Shown here piece after piece: positions 32,722 through 42,498 of a stretch of DNA of 64,000 nucleotides. The stretch's first letter is position 1. Each line of letters starts with the position of its first letter. The DNA comes from Ideonella alba. GTDB taxonomy: Bacteria > Pseudomonadota > Gammaproteobacteria > Burkholderiales > Burkholderiaceae_C. The stretch lies in NCBI RefSeq assembly GCF_018069875.1, contig NZ_JAGQDF010000007.1, positions 186,001 through 250,000 of the forward strand. Reading direction: 5' to 3'. A model generated the notes under the pieces. The model saw nothing but the letters and a program-made list of their open reading frames with translations. It was not told the origin of the DNA and did not search any database. The translations under genes and the position numbers were made by a program.

Positions 32722-32984
32722 TCCATCAAGGCGGACCGGGTTCCCCGGTTCGTCGTACGGGGTGTCGGCCGGCCCGGCCAGGGGTTGAGCCTGGGCGGCA
32801 TCGGGTCCGCCGCCCCCGTGACGACCGTCACGACAATCGGGGCTGTGCCGGCCCCAGGGAAGCCCTGGCGGGCCGCGGTCGTACACCGCTGAGCCCCTGC
32901 GCCCGACCGGACCTCCGGCTTGCGCGTAAGGTCTGGCCTGCGTTGCACGACTCAGGTTCATCCTCCACGACCTTCAGGCCGACC

Positions 32985-33959
32985 ATGCCCCTACTGCCCC
33001 GCCCCGGCTTCGACCAGCCCCGCCCCTCCGAGATCACCCCGCGCGAGACCTGGCTGCGCCGACGCGACTGGCTGGCCGCCGCCGCGCTGGCCGGTGCCGG
33101 CGTGCACGGCGCCCAGGCCCAGACCCGCGGCCCGGGCCGCCTGGCGCCGCTGCCGGGCGCGCGCTCCAACCTGGCCGGCGCCATGCTGATGGAGCAGGCC
33201 ACCGCCTACGCCGACGTCACCAGCTACAACAACTTCTACGAGTTCGGCACCGACAAGTCCGACCCCGCCCGCACCGCCGGCTCGCTCAAGCCCCGCCCCT
33301 GGACGGTGATGGTCGATGGCGAGGTGCGCCAGCCCCGGCGCTTCGACCTGGACGAGCTGCTCAAGCTCGCGCCGATGGAGGAGCGTGTCTACCGCCTGCG
33401 CTGCGTCGAGGGCTGGTCGATGGTCATCCCCTGGGTGGGCTGGTCGCTGGCCGAGCTGCTGAAGAAGGTCGAGCCCACCGGCAACGCCAAGTTCGTCGAG
33501 TTCACCACGCTGGCCGACCGCGCCCAGATGCCGGGCCTGCGCTCGGGCGTGCTGGACTGGCCCTACCGCGAGGGCCTGCGCCTGGATGAGGCCATGCACC
33601 CGCTGACGCTGCTGGCCTTCGGCCTGTATGGCGAGGTGCTGCCCAACCAGAATGGCGCGCCGCTGCGCCTGGTCGTGCCCTGGAAGTACGGCTTCAAGAG
33701 CGCCAAGTCCATCGTGCGCATCCGGCTGGTCGAGAAGCAGCCGCTGAGCAGCTGGGAGCAGGCGGCGCCGCAGGAATACGGCTTCTACAGCAACGTCAAC
33801 CCGCAGGTTGACCACCCGCGCTGGAGCCAGGCCAGCGAGCGCCGCATCGGCGAGGCCCAGGGCCTGTTCGCCAAGAAGCGCCCGACGCTGATGTTCAACG
33901 GCTACGAGGCCCAGGTGGGCCAGCTCTACGCCGGCCTGGACCTGCGCAAGCACTACTGA
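32985..33959 (+). CDS. msrP: Methionine sulfoxide reductase catalytic subunit MsrP (YedY)
   Basis: The protein has 324 residues. A twin-arginine signal ([22 protein letters not shown], residues 24-45) exports it folded. The sulfite-oxidase-type molybdopterin domain has the Mo-ligand Cys140 in YRLRCVEGW and the [14 protein letters not shown] segment. It repairs oxidised methionines in periplasmic proteins, taking electrons from MsrQ. The ATG at 32985 fits the family start. The upstream 260 nt hold a short dyad GTGACG-AC-CGTCAC (32818-32831) of unknown use. Confidence 0.95.
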   Translation: MPLLPRPGFDQPRPSEITPRETWLRRRDWLAAAALAGAGVHGAQAQTRGPGRLAPLPGARSNLAGAMLMEQATAYADVTSYNNFYEFGTDKSDPARTAGSLKPRPWTVMVDGEVRQPRRFDLDELLKLAPMEERVYRLRCVEGWSMVIPWVGWSLAELLKKVEPTGNAKFVEFTTLADRAQMPGLRSGVLDWPYREGLRLDEAMHPLTLLAFGLYGEVLPNQNGAPLRLVVPWKYGFKSAKSIVRIRLVEKQPLSSWEQAAPQEYGFYSNVNPQVDHPRWSQASERRIGEAQGLFAKKRPTLMFNGYEAQVGQLYAGLDLRKHY

Positions 33960-34546
33960 TGAACCGCTGGCTGCTTCACCCACTGGCCAAGCCGGTGGTC
34001 TGGCTGCTGCTCGGCCTGCCGGCGGCCTCGCTGGTCTGGGCCGCGCTGTACGGCGGCCTGGGCCCCAACCCCGCCGAGGCGCTGATCCGCAGCCTGGGCG
34101 ACTGGACGCTGCGCGGCCTGTGCCTGACGCTGGCGATCACGCCGCTGCGCCAGCTGACCGGCTGGAGCGGCCTGGCGCGCTTTCGGCGCAATGTGGGCGT
34201 GGCCACCTTCGTCTATGCCACGCTGCACTGGTCGGCCTACGCCTGGCTGGACATGGAATGGGCACTCGACGCACTGCTCAAGGACATCGGCAAGCGCCCC
34301 TTCATCCTGGTGGGCACCGCCGCCTGGCTGGCCCTGCTGCCGCTGGCCGCCACCTCGTTCAACGCCGCGGTGCGCTGGATGGGTGGCCGGGCCTGGCGCG
34401 ACCTGCACAAGCTGACCTATGTGATCGGCCCGGTGGCGCTGCTGCATTTCTGGTGGATGCGCGCGGGCAAGAACAACCTGCTGGAGCCGGCGATCTATGC
34501 GCTGGTGATCGGTGGGCTGCTGGCGGCGCGGCGCTGGCGCGCCTGA
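33959..34546 (+). CDS. msrQ: Heme-binding membrane subunit MsrQ (YedZ)
   Basis: The protein has 195 residues with about six membrane helices. Conserved His residues for heme b are in YATLHWSAY and WRDLHKLTYVIGPVALLHFWW. It passes electrons from the quinone pool or a flavin reductase to MsrP. Its ATG overlaps the msrP stop by one base. Confidence 0.94.
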   Translation: MNRWLLHPLAKPVVWLLLGLPAASLVWAALYGGLGPNPAEALIRSLGDWTLRGLCLTLAITPLRQLTGWSGLARFRRNVGVATFVYATLHWSAYAWLDMEWALDALLKDIGKRPFILVGTAAWLALLPLAATSFNAAVRWMGGRAWRDLHKLTYVIGPVALLHFWWMRAGKNNLLEPAIYALVIGGLLAARRWRA

Positions 34547-34570
34547 GCGGCGCAGCGCCGGCGGGGCCGT

Positions 34571-35329
34571 TCAGTTCCTGGCGTGGGCCAGGCTGAACTT
34601 CACCACGTCGCTCCAACCCTGCAGCGCCGCCGCCAGGCGGTCCAGCGGCGTGGCCTGGCGGCGGTCCTGCACCACCGCGACGAACTTCCAGGTGGACTGG
34701 CCGTCGTCGTGGCAGATCGCCAGCGAGCCGGTGGCCAGCATGAAGCCCTGCTGGCGCAGGAAGCGGTCGATCGTCGCGGCGTCGCTGGACACGCCCGGGC
34801 GCAGGCGCAGCTCGATGCCCACCGCCTGGTGCGAGGGCAGCCAAGCCTCAATGCGGCTGCCCCACATCATCGCCGAGGCCGACAGTGCGGCCAGCAGGAT
34901 GGCGGCGCCATAGAAACCCACGCCGATCAGCACGCCGATCGCCGAGGCCGACCAGATCGATGCGGCGGTGGTCAGGCCGCTGATGTTCAGCCCGTCCTTC
35001 ATGATCACGCCGGCGCCCAGGAAACCGATGCCGGTGACGATGCCCTGGATCACCCGCGTCGGGTCGTGCGCCAGCGCGGCGGTGAAGCTGGCCTGGCCGC
35101 CGTACCACAGCGCCGGGTAGCCGGCGAACACCGTCAGCGCGGTCGAGGCCATGCACACCAGGCCGTAGGTGCGCATGCCCGCGGCGCGGCCGCGGTAGGC
35201 GCGCTCATAGCCCACCAGCGAACCCAGCAGCAGCGCACCGGCCAGGTTCAGGAAGATCAGCAGGTTCACCGCCAGCGCATCGCCGCTCCAGTAGGCGGCG
35301 AGCTGACGGACAAAGGCGTCCGAACTCAT
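34571..35329 (-). CDS. MgtC/SapB family membrane protein
   Basis: The protein has 252 residues. Four or five helices occupy the first 160 residues, with the family sequences GSLVGYERAYRGRAAGMRTYGLVCMASTALT and GIGFLGAGVIMKDG, then WSASAIGVLIGVGFYGAA. A soluble C-terminal ACT-like domain of about 90 residues follows. Relatives help growth in low magnesium or inside host cells; the biochemical role is not settled. It converges with msrQ, with 24 nt between them. Confidence 0.9.
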   Translation of the reverse strand: MSSDAFVRQLAAYWSGDALAVNLLIFLNLAGALLLGSLVGYERAYRGRAAGMRTYGLVCMASTALTVFAGYPALWYGGQASFTAALAHDPTRVIQGIVTGIGFLGAGVIMKDGLNISGLTTAASIWSASAIGVLIGVGFYGAAILLAALSASAMMWGSRIEAWLPSHQAVGIELRLRPGVSSDAATIDRFLRQQGFMLATGSLAICHDDGQSTWKFVAVVQDRRQATPLDRLAAALQGWSDVVKFSLAHARN

Positions 35330-35390
35330 CGCGCGAGCATCCCTCGCGCCTGCGCACGGCCAAGCGCCGATAAGCGCGGCGAAGCCCGCC

Positions 35391-36110
35391 CTACTCGTCG
35401 CGGTGGCGGTAGCTGCGCAGGCCCTGCAGGTCCAGCACCCGCACGCCGCCGTACTCGATGCGGATCAGCTGGCGCTGCTGCAGCGTGCGCAGCGCCTCGT
35501 TCACGCGCTGGCGCGACAGGCCGACCAGGTAGCCCAGCTCCTGCTGGGTGATGCGCAGCAACTGGCCCACGCCCGGGTAAAGCACCGGGTGAAACAACGA
35601 GGCCAGGTTGCGCGCCACACGGGTGTCGGGGTCACCCTGGCGGTCGGTTTCGCGGGCGGCGATGAACTGGCCCAGGCGCTCGTTGAGCTGGTTCAGCACG
35701 AAGCGGTTGAAGGGGATGCTGCGGTCCAGCAGCTCATGGAAGCTGTCCACCGGCAGGCCCGCCACGGCGCTGCGCCGCAGCACCTCGATGTTGTAGCGGT
35801 AGGGCTCGCGCTTGAGCAGCGTGCCCTCGCCGAACCAGGCGCCGGGCGGCACGCCGGTGAAGGTGATCGCCGGGCCCTGGCTGGGATCGTTGCTCATCTT
35901 CAGCAGGCCATCGACCACGCCGAACCAGTAGGTGGCGGGGCGGCCGATGCGACAGATCAGGTCGCCGGGCTCGGCCTCGGCAATGACGATGGCGGCCCGC
36001 GCGCGGCGCTGGTCTTCGGCATCCAGCACCCGCAGCCAGGGCACGTTGGCCAGCTCGGCCTCGGTCAGTGCGCGGGCGCGTTCGCGCAAGGCATGGGAAC
36101 GTTGACTCAC
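35391..36110 (-). CDS. Crp/Fnr family transcriptional regulator
   Basis: The protein has 239 residues from a GTG at 36110, which has AAGGAG seven bases upstream. A cyclic-nucleotide-like sensor domain (about 25-150; GDLICRIGRPATYWFGVVDGLLKM, then FGEGTLLKREPYRYNI) is joined to a winged helix (TQQELGYLVGLSRQRVNEALRTL). It has no N-terminal Cys cluster, so it is not an oxygen-sensing FNR; the ligand is unknown. It is divergent from the acyl-CoA synthetase/Liv block and is the natural candidate to regulate it. Confidence 0.9.
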   Translation of the reverse strand: MSQRSHALRERARALTEAELANVPWLRVLDAEDQRRARAAIVIAEAEPGDLICRIGRPATYWFGVVDGLLKMSNDPSQGPAITFTGVPPGAWFGEGTLLKREPYRYNIEVLRRSAVAGLPVDSFHELLDRSIPFNRFVLNQLNERLGQFIAARETDRQGDPDTRVARNLASLFHPVLYPGVGQLLRITQQELGYLVGLSRQRVNEALRTLQQRQLIRIEYGGVRVLDLQGLRSYRHRDE

Positions 36111-36195
36111 CGCAAGGCTCCTTCTCCGGCAATCGGCGACACCGGTGCTGGCCCCGCACGGACCCGGGAAAGTCCGCTCAGGGCTCACCCGTAGA

Positions 36196-36223
36196 TTGTC
36201 GTCCAACGGACAACATGACGTCA
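36196..36223. promoter_or_regulatory. Possible operator dyads between crp-like gene and acyl-CoA synthetase gene
   Basis: Two symmetric elements lie side by side: TTGTC-N8-GACAA (36196-36213) and the perfect palindrome TGACGTCA (36216-36223). They are 86 and 71 nt upstream of the two divergent starts. Neither is the classic CRP site (TGTGA-N6-TCACA). Binding by the adjacent regulator is a guess. Confidence 0.35.
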
Positions 36224-36293
36224 AAGGTCGCCCTAGGATCGCGTCCATTCCGGGGCCGGCCTGTCCGGCCACGCCGCCTTCTTGGAGAAACGC

Positions 36294-38243
36294 GTGCAGA
36301 CCACCTTCGTCCAGCTCCTGCTTGAACACGCCAGCCGCCGGCCCCAGGCCCCGGCGCTGCGCGAGAAGGAATACGGCATCTGGCAGACCACCACCTGGGC
36401 CGACCTGGCCACGCTGGTCAAGCGCCTGGCCGGCGGCCTGGCCGCGGCCGGCCTGCGCCGGGGCCAGCACCTGATCGTGGTGGGCGACAACCGCCCGCGC
36501 CTGAACGCCAGCATGCTGGCCGCGCAGGCGCTGGGTGCGGTGCCGGTGCCGCTGTACCAGGACGCGGTGGCGGCCGAGTTCGTCTTCCCGGTCAGCAATG
36601 CCGAGGTGGCCTTCGCCGTGGTCGAGGACCAGGAGCAGGTCGACAAGATGATGGAGGTGCGCGAGCAGTGCCCCGCGCTGGCCCATGTCTGGTACGACGA
36701 CCCGCGCGGCCTGCGCAACTACGACGAGCCGGGCCTGGCCTCGCTGGACGCGCTGGCCGAGGCCGGCGACGCCTGGCTGGCCGCCCACCCCGGCTTCTTC
36801 GAGGCCGAGGTCGCCCAGGCCAAGCCCACCGACGTGGCGGCGATGTTCTTCACCTCAGGCACCACCGGCAACCCCAAGGGCGTGGTCCACACCCACCTGT
36901 CGCTGCTCGACCGCGCCGCCGCCGGCCAGAAGTTCGACCGCCTGACCGACCGGGAAGAGGTGCTGGCCTACCTGCCGCCGGCCTGGATCGGCCAGAACAT
37001 CTTCAGCTACGCGCAGTGGCTGGCCTGCGGCTACGTGGTCAACTGCCCGGAGTCGGGCGCCACCGTGTCGATCGACATGAAGGAGATCGGCCCGAGCTAC
37101 TACTTCGCGCCGCCGCGGATCTTCGAAGGCCTGCTGACCACGGTGATGATCCGCATGGAGGACGCCAGCACGATCAAGCGCGGGATGTTCCACCACTTCA
37201 TGAACGTGGCACGCCGCGTCGGCCCCGCCCTGATGGACGGCAAGCCGGTGGGCCTGCTCGACAAGCTGCACTACGCTCTGGGCAACCTGATGGTCTACGG
37301 CCCGCTGCGCAACACGCTGGGCATGAGCCGGGTGCGCGTGGCCTACACCGCCGGCGAGGCGATCGGCCCCGACCTGTTCACCTTCTACCGCGCGATCGGC
37401 ATCAACCTCAAGCAGCTCTACGGCTCCACCGAGACCGCGGTGTTCGTCTGCCTGCAGCCCGACCACGAGGTGCGCGCCGACACCGTGGGCGTGCCCTGCG
37501 ATGGCGTGGAGATCAAGCTCAGCGACAGCGGCGAGGTGCTGGTCAAGTCCGCCGGCCTGCTCAAGGAGTACTACAAGAACCCCGAGGCCACCGCCGAGGT
37601 GCTGACCCCCGACGGCTGGTACCACACCAGCGACGCCGGCTTCATCGACGCCAACGGTCACCTGAAGATCATCGACCGCGTCAAGGACGTCGGCCGCATC
37701 AAGGGCGGTGCCAACGACGGCGCGATGTTCGCGCCCAAGTACGTCGAGAACAAGCTGAAGTTCTTCCCGCACATCAAGGAGGCGGTGGCCTTCGGCAACC
37801 AGCGCGAGAAGGTCTGCGCCTTCGTCAACATCGACTTCGAGGCGGTGGGCAACTGGGCCGAGCGGCGCAACCTGCCCTATGCCGGCTACACCGACCTGGC
37901 GGCCAAGCCCGAGGTGCTGGAGCTCATCCGCGAGAACGTCGAGAAGGTCAACGCCGACCTGGCGCGCGACGAACTGCTGGCGGGCAGCCAGATCGCCCGC
38001 TTCATCGTGCTGCACAAGGAACTCGACGCCGACGACGGCGAGATGACCCGCACCCGCAAGGTCAAGCGCGGCTTCATCAACGACAAGTACCAGGTGCTGG
38101 TCGACGCGATGTACGCCGGCAAGTCCGAGCAGTTCATCGAGACGGTGGTGAAGTTCGAGGACGGTCGCAGCGGCAGCGTGTCGGCCACGCTGAAGATCAC
38201 GGACGTGAAGACGTTCCCGGCGCAAACCAGGAAGGTGGCTTGA
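36294..38243 (+). CDS. AMP-forming acyl-CoA synthetase (long-chain fatty acid ligase-like)
   Basis: The protein has 649 residues from the GTG at 36294, preceded by TTGGAG. Adenylation motifs are MFFTSGTTGNPKGVVHTH (P-loop), YGSTETAVF, GWYHTSDAGFID and IDRVKDVGRIKGG. It should activate a carboxylic acid to the acyl-AMP and then the CoA thioester. The region GGANDGAMFAPKYVENKLKF replaces the usual KTxxGExxxP pattern of fatty acyl ligases, so the substrate is open. It is one base upstream of livG, so the ligase and transporter are one transcription unit. Confidence 0.88.
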   Translation: MQTTFVQLLLEHASRRPQAPALREKEYGIWQTTTWADLATLVKRLAGGLAAAGLRRGQHLIVVGDNRPRLNASMLAAQALGAVPVPLYQDAVAAEFVFPVSNAEVAFAVVEDQEQVDKMMEVREQCPALAHVWYDDPRGLRNYDEPGLASLDALAEAGDAWLAAHPGFFEAEVAQAKPTDVAAMFFTSGTTGNPKGVVHTHLSLLDRAAAGQKFDRLTDREEVLAYLPPAWIGQNIFSYAQWLACGYVVNCPESGATVSIDMKEIGPSYYFAPPRIFEGLLTTVMIRMEDASTIKRGMFHHFMNVARRVGPALMDGKPVGLLDKLHYALGNLMVYGPLRNTLGMSRVRVAYTAGEAIGPDLFTFYRAIGINLKQLYGSTETAVFVCLQPDHEVRADTVGVPCDGVEIKLSDSGEVLVKSAGLLKEYYKNPEATAEVLTPDGWYHTSDAGFIDANGHLKIIDRVKDVGRIKGGANDGAMFAPKYVENKLKFFPHIKEAVAFGNQREKVCAFVNIDFEAVGNWAERRNLPYAGYTDLAAKPEVLELIRENVEKVNADLARDELLAGSQIARFIVLHKELDADDGEMTRTRKVKRGFINDKYQVLVDAMYAGKSEQFIETVVKFEDGRSGSVSATLKITDVKTFPAQTRKVA

Positions 38244-38244
38244 G

Positions 38245-39030
38245 ATGGCCGAAAGAAAGATCGGTGACGTCATCCTCGACGTCCAGAACATCAGCCTGCG
38301 CTTCGGCGGCGTGAAGGCGCTGACCGACATCAGCTTCAATGTGCGCGAGCACGAGATCCGCGCCATCATCGGCCCCAACGGCGCCGGCAAGAGCTCGATG
38401 CTCAACTGCATCAACGGCGTCTACACGCCGCAGGAGGGCAAGATCACCTTCCGCGGCCAGACCTTCAGCCACATGAACAGCCGCCAGGTGGCCGAGATGG
38501 GGGTGGCGCGCACCTTCCAGAACCTGGCGCTGTTCAAGGGCATGAGCGTCATCGACAACATCATGTCGGGGCGCAACCTGAAGATGAAGACCAACCTCTT
38601 CCAGCAGGCCATCCGCTGGGGGGCGGCCGAGCGCGAGGAGAGCGAGCACCGCGCCTTCGTCGAGCGCATCATCGACTTCCTCGAAATCCAGGCCTGGCGC
38701 AAGACCCCGGTGGGCCGCCTGCCCTACGGCCTGCAAAAGCGGGTCGATCTGGGCCGCGCGCTGGCGATGGAGCCGCAGGTGCTGCTGCTGGACGAGCCAA
38801 TGGCCGGCATGAACGTCGAGGAGAAGCAGGACATGAGCCGCTTCATCCTGGACGTCAACGACGAGTTCGGCACCACCATCGTGCTGATCGAGCACGACAT
38901 GGGCGTGGTGATGGACATCTCCGACCGCGTGGTCGTGCTCGACTACGGCAAGAAGATCGGCGACGGCACCCCCAGCGAGGTGCGCAGCAACGAGGACGTG
39001 ATCCGCGCGTACCTCGGCACTTCCCACTGA
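38245..39030 (+). CDS. livG: Branched-chain-type ABC transporter ATP-binding protein (LivG-like)
   Basis: The protein has 261 residues. Walker A is GPNGAGKSS, the signature region is LPYGLQKRVDLGRALAMEP and Walker B is VLLLDEPMAG. The Q-loop segment VARTFQNLALFKGMSVIDNIM is LivG-like. It drives import through LivH and LivM. The first ATPase of the cluster, 1 nt after the acyl-CoA synthetase. Confidence 0.93.
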   Translation: MAERKIGDVILDVQNISLRFGGVKALTDISFNVREHEIRAIIGPNGAGKSSMLNCINGVYTPQEGKITFRGQTFSHMNSRQVAEMGVARTFQNLALFKGMSVIDNIMSGRNLKMKTNLFQQAIRWGAAEREESEHRAFVERIIDFLEIQAWRKTPVGRLPYGLQKRVDLGRALAMEPQVLLLDEPMAGMNVEEKQDMSRFILDVNDEFGTTIVLIEHDMGVVMDISDRVVVLDYGKKIGDGTPSEVRSNEDVIRAYLGTSH

Positions 39031-39050
39031 GCGCCCGGAGACCACAGACC

Positions 39051-39980
39051 ATGGGATTCTTCCTCGAGACCTTCATCGGCGGCCTGATGGCCGGCATGCT
39101 GTATTCGCTGATCGCGCTGGGCTTCGTGCTGATTTTCAAGGCCTCCGGCGTCTTCAACTTCGCGCAGGGCGCGATGGTGCTGTTCGCCGCGCTGGCGATG
39201 GCGCGCTTCTCGGAATGGGCGCCGGGCTGGACCGGCTCCGACTCCAAGCTGCTGGCCAACATCATCGGCTTCGTGCTGGCCATGGCCTGCATGGTGGCGC
39301 TGGCCTGGGTGATCGAGCGCTTCGTGCTGGGCAAGCTGGTCAACCAGGAGGGCATCACGCTGCTGATGGCCACGCTGGGCATCACCTACTTCCTCGACGG
39401 CTTCGGCCAGACGGTGTTCGGCTCGGACATCTACAAGATCGACGTGGGCATGCCCAAGGACCCGATGTTCCTGTTCGAGAGCACCTTCCAGGGCGGCGTG
39501 CTGGTCAGCCAGGAGGACCTGTTCGCCGCGGTGATCGCCGCCGCACTGGTGGCCGTGCTGGCAGCGTTCTTCCAGTACACCTCCACCGGCCGCGCGCTGC
39601 GCGCGGTGGCCGACGACCACCAGGCGGCGCAGTCGATCGGCATTCCGCTCAACCGCATCTGGGTCATCGTCTGGTCGGTGGCCGGCTTCTCGGCCCTGGT
39701 GGCCGGGATGATCTGGGGCTCCAAGCTGGGGGTGCAGTTCTCGCTGTCGCAGGTCGCGCTGAAGGCGCTGCCGGTGGTGATCCTGGGCGGCCTGACCAGC
39801 GTGCCGGGCGCCATCATCGGCGGCCTGCTGATCGGCGTGGGCGAAAAGCTCTCCGAGGTCTACATCGGCCCGATGCTGGGCGGCGGCATCGAGATCTGGT
39901 TTGCGTACGTGATGGCGCTGGGCTTCCTGCTGGTGCGGCCGCAAGGCCTGTTCGGCGAGAAGATCATTGACCGCGTCTAA
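39051..39980 (+). CDS. livH: Branched-chain-type ABC permease (LivH-like)
   Basis: The protein has 309 residues with about eight membrane helices. It opens with GLMAGMLYSLIALGFVLIFKASGVFNFAQGAMV, the LivH hallmark, and has RALRAVADDHQAAQSIGI, the cytoplasmic coupling helix that contacts the ATPase. It follows livG by 20 nt. Confidence 0.94.
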   Translation: MGFFLETFIGGLMAGMLYSLIALGFVLIFKASGVFNFAQGAMVLFAALAMARFSEWAPGWTGSDSKLLANIIGFVLAMACMVALAWVIERFVLGKLVNQEGITLLMATLGITYFLDGFGQTVFGSDIYKIDVGMPKDPMFLFESTFQGGVLVSQEDLFAAVIAAALVAVLAAFFQYTSTGRALRAVADDHQAAQSIGIPLNRIWVIVWSVAGFSALVAGMIWGSKLGVQFSLSQVALKALPVVILGGLTSVPGAIIGGLLIGVGEKLSEVYIGPMLGGGIEIWFAYVMALGFLLVRPQGLFGEKIIDRV

Positions 39981-40005
39981 CGCCTGAGCGCACAAGGAGA
40001 ACAAC

Positions 40006-41064
40006 ATGCTCTACCGTGAGAATGGCCAGTTCAAGACCAGCTACCGGGCCGACCAGCAGATCTTTCCGATCGCGCAGGACAAGGCGGTCATCGGCGCGCT
40101 GGTGGCCTTCGCCTTCCTCGCCGTGCCCTTCCTGGCCAGCGAGTACCTGTTCCGCGCGATCCTGATCCCCTTCCTGATCCTGTCGCTGGCGGCCATCGGC
40201 CTGAACATCCTGGTGGGCTACTGCGGCCAGATCTCGTTGGGCACCGGCGGCTTCATGGCGGTGGGCGCCTATGCGGCCTACAACTTCATGATCCGCATCG
40301 ACGGCATGCCGATGCTGCTGGCGATCATCATGGGCGGCCTGTGCGCCACGGTGGTGGGTGTGCTGTTCGGCATCCCGTCACTGCGCATCCGCGGCCTGTA
40401 CCTGGCGGTGGCCACGCTGGCCGCGCAGTTCTTCACCGACTGGGCCTTCCTGCGCATCAAGTGGTTCACCAACGACTCGGCCTCGGGCTCGGTCAGCGTG
40501 GCGGAACTCAACCTGCTGGGCTGGGTGATCGACTCGCCCACCGAGAAGTACCTGTTCTGCCTGGGCTTCGTGGTGGTCTGCGCGTGGCTGGCCAAGAACC
40601 TGGTGCGCAGCCACATCGGCCGCGAATGGATGGCGATGCGCGACATGGATGTGGCCGCGGCGGTGATCGGCATCCGTCCGGTCTACGCCAAGCTCACCGC
40701 CTTCGCGGTCAGCTCCTTCTTCGTCGGCATGGCCGGTGCGCTGTGGGGCTTCGTCTACCTGGGTTCCTGGGAGCCGGCGGCCTTCAACATCAACCGCTCC
40801 TTCGACCTGCTGTTCATGGTGATCATCGGCGGCCTGGGCTCGATCATGGGCAGCTTCTTCGGCGCCGCCTTCATCGTCGTGCTGCCGATCGTGCTGGACA
40901 ACCTGACGGTGATGGTGGGTCTGTCCACCGCCACCGCCTCGCACCTGACCTACATGATCTTCGGCGCGCTGATCGTGTTCTTCCTGATCGTCGAGCCGCA
41001 CGGCCTGGCGCGCCTGTGGTCCACCGCCAAGGAAAAGCTGCGGCTGTGGCCCTTCCCGCATTGA
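40006..41064 (+). CDS. livM: Branched-chain-type ABC permease (LivM-like)
   Basis: The protein has 352 residues. It has LNILVGYCGQISLGTGGFMAVGAYAAY and IGREWMAMRDMDVAAAVIGI, the LivM pattern with its coupling helix, and nine or so membrane segments. An N-terminal cytoplasmic tail of about 30 residues (MLYRENGQFKTSYRADQQIF) precedes the first helix. AAGGAGAACAAC before the ATG is a strong binding site. Confidence 0.94.
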   Translation: MLYRENGQFKTSYRADQQIFPIAQDKAVIGALVAFAFLAVPFLASEYLFRAILIPFLILSLAAIGLNILVGYCGQISLGTGGFMAVGAYAAYNFMIRIDGMPMLLAIIMGGLCATVVGVLFGIPSLRIRGLYLAVATLAAQFFTDWAFLRIKWFTNDSASGSVSVAELNLLGWVIDSPTEKYLFCLGFVVVCAWLAKNLVRSHIGREWMAMRDMDVAAAVIGIRPVYAKLTAFAVSSFFVGMAGALWGFVYLGSWEPAAFNINRSFDLLFMVIIGGLGSIMGSFFGAAFIVVLPIVLDNLTVMVGLSTATASHLTYMIFGALIVFFLIVEPHGLARLWSTAKEKLRLWPFPH

Positions 41065-41157
41065 CCCCCGAATCCGCATGGCCCGGGCGATGAACCCGGA
41101 CCGGCTGACCTTGCACTGACGAGTGCGTTTCCTCACCTTCCTCTGGAGGCAGACAAC

Positions 41158-42489
41158 ATGTTGAAGTTCAAGACCCTGGCCCAGGCCGCGCTGATCGCGT
41201 CGGCCGGATTCGCCGCCATCGCCACCTCGCCGGCGTTCGCCCAGGCCAAGGAGCAGTTCTTCCCGGTGCTGGTCTACCGCACCGGTGCCTATGCGCCCAA
41301 TGGCGTGCCCTGGGCCAACGGCTACGTCGACTACCTGAAGTACACCAATGCCAAGGGTGGCATCAACGGCGTCAAGATCACCTACGAGGAATGCGAAACC
41401 GGCTACGCCACCGACAAGGGCGTGGAGTGCTACGAGCGCCTCAAGGGCAAGGGCGCCACGGTGTTCCAGCCGCTGTCCACCGGCATCACCTTCGCGCTGA
41501 CCGAGAAGGCCCCGGCCGACAAGATCCCGCTGATCACCGCCGGCTATGGCCGCAGCGAATCGGCCGACGGCAACGTGTTCAAGTGGAACTTCCCGCTGCT
41601 GGGCACCTACTGGGTGGCGGCTGACGCCATCCTGCAGCACATCGGCAAGGCCAACGGCGGCCTGGACAAGCTCAAGGGCAAGAAGATCGCCCTGGTCTAC
41701 CACGACAGCCCCTACGGCAAGGAGCCGATCCCGCTGCTGCAGGAGCGCGCCAAGATGCTGGGCTACGAGCTGCAGCTGCTGCCGGTGACCGCGCCGGGCG
41801 TGGAGCAGAAGGCCACCTGGCTGCAGGTGCGCCAGAGCCGTCCCGACTACGTGCTGCTGTGGGGCTGGGGCGTGATGAACTCGGCCGCGCTGAAGGAAGC
41901 CGTGGCCACCGGCTACCCGCGCGAGAAGATGTACGGCGTGTGGTGGGCCGGTGCCGAACCCGATGTCAAGGACGTCGGTGAGGGCGCCAAGGGCTACAAC
42001 GCCGTGACCATGCAGCACGGCGCCGAGCCGCAGTCCAAGATCGTGCAGGACATCCTGAAGGAAGTGCACGGCAAGGGCCAGGGCACGGGCCCGAAGGAAG
42101 AAGTCGGCCAGGTGCTGTACATGCGCGGCATGGTCCACGCGATGCTGGCGGTCGAGGGCGTGCGTCGCGCCCAGGAGCGCTTCGGCAAGGGCAAGGTCAT
42201 GAGCGGCGACCAGACCCGTTGGGGTCTGGAGAACCTGGCGCTGGACCAGAAGAAGCTCGACGCGCTGGGCTTCGCTGGCGTGCTGCGCCCGATCTCCACC
42301 TCCTGCGCCGACCACATGGGCGCCAACTGGGCGCGCATGCACACCTGGGACGGCAAGGCCTGGAAGTTCAGCTCCGACTGGCTGCAGGCCGACGAGCAGG
42401 TGCTCAAGCCCATGGTCAAGCAGGCCGCCGACAAGTACGCCGCCGAGAAGAAGATCTCGCGCCGCGACGCCGCGGACTGCCAGTCCTGA
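41158..42489 (+). CDS. ABC transporter substrate-binding protein (Liv-type, periplasmic)
   Basis: The protein has 443 residues with a Sec signal peptide (to about AFAQA, residue 28). It is a type I periplasmic binding protein of the peripla_BP_6 kind: NGYVDYLKYTNAKGGINGVKITYEECETGYATDKGVE and a second lobe with KIALVYHDSPYGKEPIPLLQE. At 443 residues it is longer than LivJ/LivK (about 370), as are the receptors in similar CoA-ligase-linked clusters. CTGGAGG precedes the ATG. The ligand is not predictable; linkage to two CoA ligases suggests a carboxylate. Confidence 0.9.
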   Translation: MLKFKTLAQAALIASAGFAAIATSPAFAQAKEQFFPVLVYRTGAYAPNGVPWANGYVDYLKYTNAKGGINGVKITYEECETGYATDKGVECYERLKGKGATVFQPLSTGITFALTEKAPADKIPLITAGYGRSESADGNVFKWNFPLLGTYWVAADAILQHIGKANGGLDKLKGKKIALVYHDSPYGKEPIPLLQERAKMLGYELQLLPVTAPGVEQKATWLQVRQSRPDYVLLWGWGVMNSAALKEAVATGYPREKMYGVWWAGAEPDVKDVGEGAKGYNAVTMQHGAEPQSKIVQDILKEVHGKGQGTGPKEEVGQVLYMRGMVHAMLAVEGVRRAQERFGKGKVMSGDQTRWGLENLALDQKKLDALGFAGVLRPISTSCADHMGANWARMHTWDGKAWKFSSDWLQADEQVLKPMVKQAADKYAAEKKISRRDAADCQS

Positions 42490-42498
42490 CCCACCCCC

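Noticed and set aside
32818..32831. Short dyad GTGACG-AC-CGTCAC before msrP
   Set aside because: Six-base arms are weak evidence alone, and there is no adjacent regulator or promoter to support an operator.
30898..32892. 664-codon open frame opposite the subtilase gene
   Set aside because: It is the low-complexity antisense shadow of a protein with a complete catalytic triad.
34548..34560. CGGCGC-A-GCGCCG between msrQ and the MgtC-family gene as terminator
   Set aside because: A one-base loop cannot form a hairpin, and there is no U run.
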